A stretch of 5,683 nt of DNA, taken from NCBI GenBank assembly GCA_023135545.1, contig JAGLSY010000298.1:1-5683 (forward strand). Direction: 5' to 3'. The notes beneath the pieces are model-generated. The model did no database searches and was not told where the DNA came from. It saw only the letters and a list, made by a program, of their open reading frames with translations. The DNA is from Thermoplasmata archaeon (GTDB lineage: Archaea > Thermoplasmatota > Thermoplasmata > SG8-5 > JAGLSY01). This document shows, one piece after another, positions 1-4,529 of this stretch (position 1 is its first letter; each line of letters opens with the position of its first letter). Position numbers and translations under genes: made by a program.

Positions 1-4
1 GATA

Positions 5-457
5 TCAAATATCCGTATCTCTGTGCCTGTCGTTGAGCTCCCCTGTCTTTCCCTTGTTCCAGGAACCCACCTTGCTGAAGAAGCCGGTCACCCTTGTGAT
101 GTTCTCGACATTCCTTCCCTGACGGGAATAGACTATCAGAGTGGAGAGGTCATGGCTGGCTATTGCCTTTTCAGTGTAATGTGTCTCGGCCTCGTACATC
201 TTGTTCCTGACAAATATGCCGCCGTTTCCCTCATGCTCTCCCTGGGCCCATTCGTATTCTTCCCTGTGCTCGTCCAAAAAATTCGTAAATTCGTCTACTT
301 CCATTGTTTCACCCATCCTGTAAACAAACAGCCTCTGGCTGTATGTTCCCATTCCGTAGGCCATAAGCACAATCACGCGGCGGTAAATCGCCGCGGCCAG
401 TTGCTTATTATTGATGTGCTTACGGCGGTCTACTCTTTGAATATTTTCACTATTCAT
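5..457 (-). CDS. Small protein with NrdD-like glycyl-radical C-terminal tail
   Basis: The last ~30 of 150 residues read like the C-terminus of class III (anaerobic) ribonucleotide reductase NrdD: RVTGFF at 122-127, WNKGK at 133-137 and ELNDR at 140-144. In NrdD the Gly of R-V/I-T/C-G-Y/F carries the glycyl radical, so Gly125 is the equivalent here. The catalytic barrel, the nucleotide-binding ATP cone and the CxxC zinc pairs that precede the radical site in NrdD are all absent, and the protein has no cysteine. Residues about 40-120 are polar and match nothing I recognise. The start is uncertain: ATG at 457 lacks a Shine-Dalgarno, and in-frame ATGs at 364 and 352 would remove a basic 31-35-residue leader. 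A TATA-like box and a hairpin lie upstream, so it is probably transcribed separately from the membrane-protein gene before it. A plus-strand ORF covers the same span but shows no family signature. I am fairly sure of the tail resemblance and unsure of function. Confidence 0.66.
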   Translation of the reverse strand: MNSENIQRVDRRKHINNKQLAAAIYRRVIVLMAYGMGTYSQRLFVYRMGETMEVDEFTNFLDEHREEYEWAQGEHEGNGGIFVRNKMYEAETHYTEKAIASHDLSTLIVYSRQGRNVENITRVTGFFSKVGSWNKGKTGELNDRHRDTDI

Positions 458-472
458 CGTTGATTACTTGTG

Positions 473-486
473 GGCCCTAAAGGACC
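473..486 (-). other. Short hairpin upstream of the NrdD-tail gene
   Basis: In minus-strand RNA, GGUCC (486-482) can pair with GGGCC (477-473) around a UUUA loop, giving five pairs including one U-G wobble. It sits about 16 nt before the ATG at 457. It is small and could be chance, but it follows a larger hairpin in the same leader. Confidence 0.3.
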
Positions 487-506
487 TGGCGTTACTAGTT
501 TTATGA

Positions 507-534
507 GGTAGCTGCCAATATTCTGGCAGGCACC
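507..534 (-). promoter_or_regulatory. Hairpin or operator-like dyad in the leader of the NrdD-tail gene
   Basis: The core is an inverted repeat, CTGCCA at 512-517 and TGGCAG at 524-529, with a 6-nt centre. In minus-strand RNA the pairing extends outward through a G-U wobble and one C-C mismatch to GGU/ACC, and inward through a further U-G pair to an AAUA loop. The wobbles form only in the minus-strand transcript (they are A-C mismatches on the other strand), which favours an RNA structure read toward the small gene. No U-tract follows, so it is not an obvious terminator. It also overlaps the transcription start predicted from the TATA-like box at 553-560, so a DNA operator for a dimeric repressor is an equal alternative. 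Confidence 0.45.
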
Positions 535-551
535 AGTGTGTATGCAAAATA

Positions 552-561
552 AGTATAAAAC
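552..561 (-). promoter_or_regulatory. TATA-like box for the NrdD-tail gene
   Basis: The minus strand reads GGTTTTATAC here, just beyond the TAG stop of the PF06695-like gene. Archaeal spacing of about 25-28 nt would start transcription near 528-531, inside the inverted repeat, and leave a leader of about 70 nt before the ATG at 457. The call rests on motif and position only. Confidence 0.4.
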
Positions 562-569
562 CATGCCCC

Positions 570-1289
570 CTATTTTTCGGTTTTGTTATTATTTATTTTC
601 CTGTTTTTTAGATATCTGTTGATGAGGAATATCACGAGGGCCAGCAATATCAAGGAGCCCAAGATGTACCAGACCGCCGAGCCGAATATATCAAGCATCT
701 GCTCACCCACATAGTAGGCGGGAATGGCAATGGCAAAGCATCCCGCAAGGGAGCCGGCAAAGACCGAGAGGAAAACCGCCTTTTTCTCCATGCCGGCCAT
801 CAGCCCGATTATTGTCGAAACTATGCCTCCACTTCCCTGGAAGGGTAGGGCCACGTAGGAGCCGAGGCCGAGAATAGCCAGCTGTTTTTTTTGTGGCCTT
901 GATTCCAGTCTTTTCCTGCCCAGGTCCTCGAAGGCTTTCACCGCCCCGCCTATCTTTGGGATCTTCTTTATCCAGTCCAGGTTCCATATGAGGAAAAGCG
1001 AGCACATGACATCCACGAATATCACCGAGGTGGCAACCAGGGTTATGTCGAAGACCGGCGATGCTCTGCTTCCCAGGTCGAGAAGGCCGATGGTGGCGGT
1101 GGGTATGAGAACCTCCTTGCCGAAAGGCGATATGAAGTAGGAAAGAATGAGAAGCCCGATGACTGGCACAACGGCTTCCTCCAGAATGCTGAAAAGAATA
1201 AAGAGATAAAATGCACTTATCAGAATCGGCATGAAGAAGTAAAACAAGGCCCTGAAGATCCTGTTACCGGATGAGAAATTCTCACTCAT
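570..1289 (-). CDS. Small multidrug-export-like membrane protein (PF06695 type)
   Basis: This 239-residue protein is highly hydrophobic, with likely membrane spans at about 13-35, 37-53, 80-104, 137-165, 170-195 and 203-225 and a basic cytoplasmic tail (NRYLKNRKINNNKTEK). SPFGKEVLIP at 54-63, the VDV...LFLIWN stretch at 92-103 and LPFQGSGGIVSTIIG at 148-162, followed by a GSLAGC helix at 179-184, match what I know of the family named 'putative small multi-drug export protein'. The transport substrate is not established for that family, so the name should not be taken as proven drug efflux. The central charged loop (about 105-137, KK/RKR-rich) separates two membrane halves. The ATG at 1289 overlaps the HAM1 stop in an ATGA, with a weak AGGA about 10 nt upstream, so translation is probably coupled. 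It is the last gene of the Bud32-HAM1 block. Confidence 0.78.
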   Translation of the reverse strand: MSENFSSGNRIFRALFYFFMPILISAFYLFILFSILEEAVVPVIGLLILSYFISPFGKEVLIPTATIGLLDLGSRASPVFDITLVATSVIFVDVMCSLFLIWNLDWIKKIPKIGGAVKAFEDLGRKRLESRPQKKQLAILGLGSYVALPFQGSGGIVSTIIGLMAGMEKKAVFLSVFAGSLAGCFAIAIPAYYVGEQMLDIFGSAVWYILGSLILLALVIFLINRYLKNRKINNNKTEK

Positions 1290-1858
1290 GGAGCGTCATT
1301 CCTGTTAAGTTCCAATTTTTCTGCCAGCATCTCAAAGGCCCTGGCCCTGTGCGACAGTTTGTTCTTTTCCTCCAGGCTCATCTCGGCAAAGGTCCTGTCA
1401 TGGCCGGCCGGCACGAATATAGGGTCATAGCCAAAGCCCCCGTCGCCCCGCATTTCCAGAATGATGGTTCCGTCAACACGGCCCACGGCAAGGGTGACAT
1501 CCCCATCCTCGTTCATGTAGCCGGCACAGCACTGGAAGTTGGCCTTCATATCGCTTGCCCCTTTCATGAGTTGGATGATGCCCTGGCATCCCAAGGTCTT
1601 GTGAACATATGCGGAATACACTCCAGGAAATCCTTTTTGGCTGTCTATGAAAAGTCCGGAATCGTCGATTATCACAGGTTTTCCATGCTCGCCCCAGAGC
1701 CAGCTCAAGCCGCTCTCCACGACCTCGGCCAGTGTGTCGGCCTGGATCTCCGGGTAGGGGGCTATCAACTGCTCCACCACGATTCCGTATTTCGAGAACT
1801 TCTCCTGGACTTCTTTCAGCTTGCCGGGGTTGCCGGTCGCGAACCAAATCTTTCTCAT
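1286..1858 (-). CDS. rdgB: XTP/dITP diphosphatase (RdgB/HAM1 family)
   Basis: The enzyme hydrolyses non-canonical purine triphosphates (XTP, dITP, ITP) to the monophosphate and pyrophosphate, keeping deaminated bases out of DNA and RNA in the cytoplasm. The 190 residues are full length and the family motifs are in order: the substrate loop FATGNPGKLKEV (6-17), the acidic metal/catalytic segment IIDDSGL (63-69, Asp65/Asp66), FPGVYSAY (77-84), GFGYDPIF (141-148), the TFAEM...EEKN stretch (156-166) and the base-recognition SHRARA (169-174). The ATG at 1858 overlaps the Bud32 stop by 4 nt, and AGGGGA lies 8 nt upstream, a good Shine-Dalgarno. Its stop overlaps the start of the membrane protein in the same way. 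Linkage of HAM1-type genes with bud32 is, as I recall it, seen in other archaea. No key residue appears to be missing. Confidence 0.95.
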   Translation of the reverse strand: MRKIWFATGNPGKLKEVQEKFSKYGIVVEQLIAPYPEIQADTLAEVVESGLSWLWGEHGKPVIIDDSGLFIDSQKGFPGVYSAYVHKTLGCQGIIQLMKGASDMKANFQCCAGYMNEDGDVTLAVGRVDGTIILEMRGDGGFGYDPIFVPAGHDRTFAEMSLEEKNKLSHRARAFEMLAEKLELNRNDAP

Positions 1859-2469
1859 GAGTATCTTCCCCTTTTCTCGATATCCTCAACTATGGCCAGT
1901 ATCTCCCTGCCGTTATCGTACTCTGAGATGTACCCCTCGGACACGTGCTCGAACAACTCGGGAAATTCAGAATGTGCGCTGTCCAGCGCCTCTTTGAGAA
2001 GGTGGAGGTCAACGCCTTTCTTTTCGGGTTCCTGGCTCCTTTCCCCCAGCCCGAAATCTATGAAGTAAATATGGCCGGCCTTGATCAACATGTTCGAAGT
2101 CGTCAGGTCACCGTGAACGATGTTGTTGGCATGAAGCCGACCCACGAGCACCCCCAGCTCCCGAGCCACGGCATTTCTATCCCGGCTGGTCTGGAGCACG
2201 TCCTTGGCCAGTTCCCCTTTTATGTTCTCCATCACGATTGTCGAGCTGACTACGTCCACATCATAAATTATCGGGGTCGGAATGCCGCACCCCCTTGCCT
2301 CTGCCATAAGCACCGCCTCCCTCTTCGTCCTGGTTCTCCTCAGCATATTGTCCAGTGACTGGATGCGGTATCTCTTTGGTATTCTCTCTTTGACCATGAC
2401 GCTGCGGCCGTGCCATTCACCTTCCGTTATGGTGGCCTCTGCCCCTCGCTTGACAACCTGCGTTCTCAT
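1855..2469 (-). CDS. bud32: KEOPS complex kinase/ATPase Bud32 (stand-alone)
   Basis: This is the small atypical kinase (PRPK/Bud32) that works with Kae1, Cgi121 and Pcc1 in KEOPS to make N6-threonylcarbamoyladenosine at tRNA position 37; in KEOPS it acts mainly as an ATPase. The 204 residues are the usual length for the unfused archaeal form. Visible motifs are the ATP-anchoring lysine in VMVKERI (Lys27), the family-typical RTRTKREA with Glu51, the catalytic loop HGDLTTSNM (119-127, Asp121 and Asn126), the metal-binding IDFGLG (137-142, Asp138), the VDLHLL segment (153-158) and a basic RGRYS end. It has no glycine-rich P-loop of classical kinases, as expected. Many euryarchaea fuse Bud32 to Kae1; here the gene begins after its own TATA-like box and no Kae1 sequence is in the window. 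The ATG at 2469 is 28 nt from the TATA centre with no Shine-Dalgarno, suggesting a leaderless transcript. Confidence 0.95.
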   Translation of the reverse strand: MRTQVVKRGAEATITEGEWHGRSVMVKERIPKRYRIQSLDNMLRRTRTKREAVLMAEARGCGIPTPIIYDVDVVSSTIVMENIKGELAKDVLQTSRDRNAVARELGVLVGRLHANNIVHGDLTTSNMLIKAGHIYFIDFGLGERSQEPEKKGVDLHLLKEALDSAHSEFPELFEHVSEGYISEYDNGREILAIVEDIEKRGRYS

Positions 2470-2491
2470 ATGATTGGTGAATTATCCAGGT

Positions 2492-2502
2492 CTTATAAAA
2501 TA
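2492..2502 (-). promoter_or_regulatory. TATA box of the bud32-rdgB-membrane protein operon
   Basis: The minus strand reads TATTTTATAAG in the 48-nt gap after the CBS gene. Its centre is about 28 nt from the A of the bud32 ATG, the canonical archaeal TATA-to-start distance. Transcription would therefore begin at or next to the start codon, in keeping with the lack of a ribosome binding site. Read-through from the upstream ligase-CBS pair is still possible, because no T-rich terminator is seen in the gap. Confidence 0.55.
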
Positions 2503-2517
2503 TTGTTCAGGGATTTC

Positions 2518-2994
2518 CTACTCCTTGGAACCTTGAGCCAGGCCCTTGATTATATCCTTTCTCGTGATTATGCCTACCAATTTCCCGCTATCCAGCACTG
2601 GTATTCTGTTTATGGATTTCGTGTTCATAAGGTCAACAGCCCTGGACATGGTCCCTTCATTATCCAGGGTTACGACATCCTTCTTCATGAGGTCCGAAAC
2701 CCGGGTGTTGGCTATTTCCATGAAGGCCTCGGCAACTTCCTTGTCATCGAAGCACTCGACAAAGGACACGCTGACCATAGAGAGAGATGGGTAAATCATC
2801 TCAAGCCTCTTGCATTTCACCTCCAGGGCGTTCAGGATGTCCTTTTCGCTGAGAATTCCGATAAGCTGGCCATCCGAATTCAGCACCGGAGCTCCCGATA
2901 TCTTTTTCTTGGCGAACTTCTCGACCACGTCCTTGATGGTGTCATCCCCTGACAGGGTGACCACGTCCTTCACCATAACCTCGTCAATCAACAT
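2518..2994 (-). CDS. Two-CBS-domain protein
   Basis: The 158 residues consist of a tandem CBS (Bateman) pair and little else: CBS1 at about 6-57, ending ISGAPVLNSDGQLIGILSEKD, and CBS2 at about 100-153, ending NRIPVLDSGKLVGIITRKDI. A roughly 40-residue linker (58-99) carries CKRLEMIYPSLSMVSVSF. Each GI-(L/I)-(S/T)-x-KD segment is the usual ribose/phosphate contact of CBS sites that bind AMP, ATP, SAM or related adenosyl ligands. There is no fused enzyme or DNA-binding domain, so it probably senses a ligand for a partner. The ATG follows the ligase TAG stop with no intervening base, and GAGGA lies 8 nt upstream inside the ligase gene, so the two are cotranscribed and probably coupled. A link to control of the AMP-forming ligase is inference from position only. 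Confidence 0.88.
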   Translation of the reverse strand: MLIDEVMVKDVVTLSGDDTIKDVVEKFAKKKISGAPVLNSDGQLIGILSEKDILNALEVKCKRLEMIYPSLSMVSVSFVECFDDKEVAEAFMEIANTRVSDLMKKDVVTLDNEGTMSRAVDLMNTKSINRIPVLDSGKLVGIITRKDIIKGLAQGSKE

Positions 2995-4323
2995 CTATAT
3001 CGTCCTCTTGTCGAGCACTCTCTGGGCCTTTCCCTCGCTTCTCGGAAGTGTGCCTGGCTCCAACACTTCCACCCTTGCTCTAACCGTTAGGACCGCCTGC
3101 ATTTCCATTTCCAATTTCTTGGCAAACCCGGTCTGGTCATAATCCGGCGAGTTGAAGAATTCGGGTGCGACCTCGACCTGCACCTGAAGACTGTCCAGTA
3201 TGTCCCTATCGACTATTATGAGATACTGGTCTCCCACGCCCTTGATGTTCATGAGCACATGCTCTATCTGGCTGGGGAACACGTTGACACCGCCGACAAT
3301 CAGCATGTCGTCGCTCCTTCCCCTTATCCTCATTATTCTGGGGTGGGCCCTTCCGCAGGCGCATTCCTCGTAGTTGATGATGGCCAGGTCCTTTGTCCTG
3401 TACCTGAGAAGTGGCATCGCCTCCCTCGTCAGCATGGTGAACACCAGCTCGCCGCGCTCTCCCTCGGGAAGCACCTCGCCGGTGTCAGGGTCAATGGTCT
3501 CGACAAGAAATTCGTCGCTCCAAATATGCAAACCGTTCTGCTCCTTGCATTCCACAGCCACTCCCGGCCCGTAAAGCTCGCTCATTCCGAAAACATCATA
3601 GGCCTTGATGCCCAGTGATTCCTCGATTCTCTTCCTGGCCTCCTCGGACCAGGGCTCCGCACCGAACATTCCGACCTTCAGGTTGAAATCCTCTTTGGGG
3701 TTGTAGCCTTCCTTCTCTGCCGCCTCGGCCAGATAGAGGGCGTATGAGGGGGTGCAGGCTATCACGGTGGATTGCATGTCCTTCAGCATCATCAGCTGCT
3801 TCTTCGTGTTGCCGGTGCTTATCGGAATGACGGTCGCACCCAGGATCTCGGCCCCGTAATGGAAGCCCAGGCCACCGGTGAACAGGCCGTATCCATAGCA
3901 ATTCTGCACGATATCGTCGGACCCGACACCTGCCGATGAGTAGCATCTGGCCATGAGGTTGTTCCATGTTTCCATATCTTTCTCGGTGTAGGTAACCACC
4001 GTTGGTTTACCCGTTGTGCCGGATGAGGCGTGCAGCCTGACAATTCTATCAAGGGGAACGGCGCGTATTCCGTACGGATAATGCTTCCTCAGGTCGTCCT
4101 TAACGGTGAAGGGAACTTTGTGGACATCATCCAGGCTTTTTATGTCGTCGGGGGTTATGCCTGCCTCGGCGAATTTCTCCATGTACATGGGCACGTTATC
4201 GTAAGCGTACTTCACCATCTTGACAAAGCGCTCTGTCTGCAGTGCTCTGATCTCTGAAAGTTTCATCATTTCAATGTCTGGCTCGAACATGGAATCACTC
4301 GGGAAAGCCGAAGCACGAGACAA
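2995..4323 (-). CDS. paaK: Phenylacetate-CoA ligase family protein (PaaK)
   Basis: This AMP-forming acyl-CoA ligase of the PaaK family activates phenylacetate or a related aryl or short acid with ATP and CoA, through an acyl-adenylate, in the cytoplasm. Counting from the longest start (TTG at 4323, 442 residues), motifs are the P-loop ASSGTTGKPT (99-108), YDVFGMSEL (242-250), RYRTKDL (307-313), a CxCGR (321-325) common in this family, the hinge RIRGRSDDML (332-341) and the C-terminal GKAQRV (431-436) with the adenylation lysine Lys432. The family normally begins at MF-P-E/D, which fits the ATG at 4290 (Met12, 431 residues); neither start has a Shine-Dalgarno. In archaea such ligases often accompany aromatic amino-acid fermentation (indolepyruvate oxidoreductase), but those genes are not in view, so the substrate is unproven. 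The CBS gene follows directly. Confidence 0.92.
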   Translation of the reverse strand: MSRASAFPSDSMFEPDIEMMKLSEIRALQTERFVKMVKYAYDNVPMYMEKFAEAGITPDDIKSLDDVHKVPFTVKDDLRKHYPYGIRAVPLDRIVRLHASSGTTGKPTVVTYTEKDMETWNNLMARCYSSAGVGSDDIVQNCYGYGLFTGGLGFHYGAEILGATVIPISTGNTKKQLMMLKDMQSTVIACTPSYALYLAEAAEKEGYNPKEDFNLKVGMFGAEPWSEEARKRIEESLGIKAYDVFGMSELYGPGVAVECKEQNGLHIWSDEFLVETIDPDTGEVLPEGERGELVFTMLTREAMPLLRYRTKDLAIINYEECACGRAHPRIMRIRGRSDDMLIVGGVNVFPSQIEHVLMNIKGVGDQYLIIVDRDILDSLQVQVEVAPEFFNSPDYDQTGFAKKLEMEMQAVLTVRARVEVLEPGTLPRSEGKAQRVLDKRTI

Positions 4324-4353
4324 GTAAATACTTTTTGGTGGAGTTGGATAAAC

Positions 4354-4362
4354 ATATAAAAT
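4354..4362 (-). promoter_or_regulatory. TATA-like box for the ligase-CBS pair
   Basis: The minus strand reads ATTTTATAT. Standard spacing puts the transcript start near 4331. That gives a leader of about 8 nt to the TTG at 4323 or about 41 nt to the ATG at 4290, so it does not settle the start codon. Confidence 0.45.
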
Positions 4363-4386
4363 CAGTCCGCTCCGAGCAGGTGAACA

Positions 4387-4449
4387 GGGGGACGGGTGCG
4401 AGCCAGCGGAGGAGCCGGGTGGGGGGTGAAGGAACTGGATGGGGTGGGG
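4387..4449 (+). other. G-rich tract with G-quadruplex potential
   Basis: Runs of 5, 3, 3, 6, 4 and 4 G occur at 4387-4391, 4394-4396, 4417-4419, 4421-4426, 4441-4444 and 4446-4449. Four tracts of three or more G can be chosen from the last four runs, with single-T loops in two places and one long loop of about 14 nt between them. The composition differs sharply from the AT-rich promoters on either side. Folding is not shown, only possible. Confidence 0.4.
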
Positions 4450-4497
4450 TCTTCATCTTTTTTGAAGCATAGAGCATAGAGGCTCAAAACACAAACA

Positions 4498-4507
4498 TCT
4501 TAATATC
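4498..4507 (+). promoter_or_regulatory. TATA-like box of the beta-CASP gene
   Basis: TCTTAATATC is centred about 27 nt before the ATG at 4530, so transcription would begin at the start codon. No Shine-Dalgarno precedes that ATG, which agrees with a leaderless mRNA. The box is a weaker match to consensus than that of bud32. Confidence 0.45.
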
Positions 4508-4529
4508 TCATGAATCTTTACTGGCCCCT

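Larger units (their letters stand above)
4324..4529. other. Divergent intergenic region with two promoters and a G-rich core
   Basis: These 206 nt separate the divergent ligase and beta-CASP genes. The minus-strand TATA-like box is near 4358 and the plus-strand one near 4503. Between them is a G-rich stretch on the plus strand (4387-4449), then a short CTTCA/TGAAG inverted repeat (4451-4467) and two adjacent copies of AGCATAG (4466-4479). A 60-codon minus-strand reading frame here is proline-rich from the C-rich strand and looks non-coding. Confidence 0.6.

Noticed and set aside
23..463. 146-codon plus-strand reading frame opposite the NrdD-tail gene
   Set aside because: It has no recognisable motif, while the minus-strand frame over the same bases ends in a clear NrdD-like tail.
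1271..2068. 265-codon plus-strand reading frame
   Set aside because: It lies antisense to HAM1 and Bud32, both of which have complete catalytic motifs; it is a shadow of their codon use.
2410..2952. 180-codon plus-strand reading frame across the CBS gene
   Set aside because: It is antisense to a complete tandem CBS protein and crosses the promoter gap; no independent family signal.
2995..4323. Possibility that the ligase is a disrupted or transferred gene
   Set aside because: All adenylation motifs are intact, the length is normal and it is joined neatly to the CBS gene.
4451..4467. CTTCA/TGAAG inverted repeat with T-rich loop, considered as a terminator
   Set aside because: The stem is only 5 bp, the T run is in the loop rather than after it, and the location is between two divergent promoters where no transcript needs to end.
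4295..4477. 60-codon minus-strand reading frame in the divergent spacer
   Set aside because: Its proline-rich sequence is a translation of the C-rich strand; it lacks a ribosome binding site and overlaps the ligase promoter and start.
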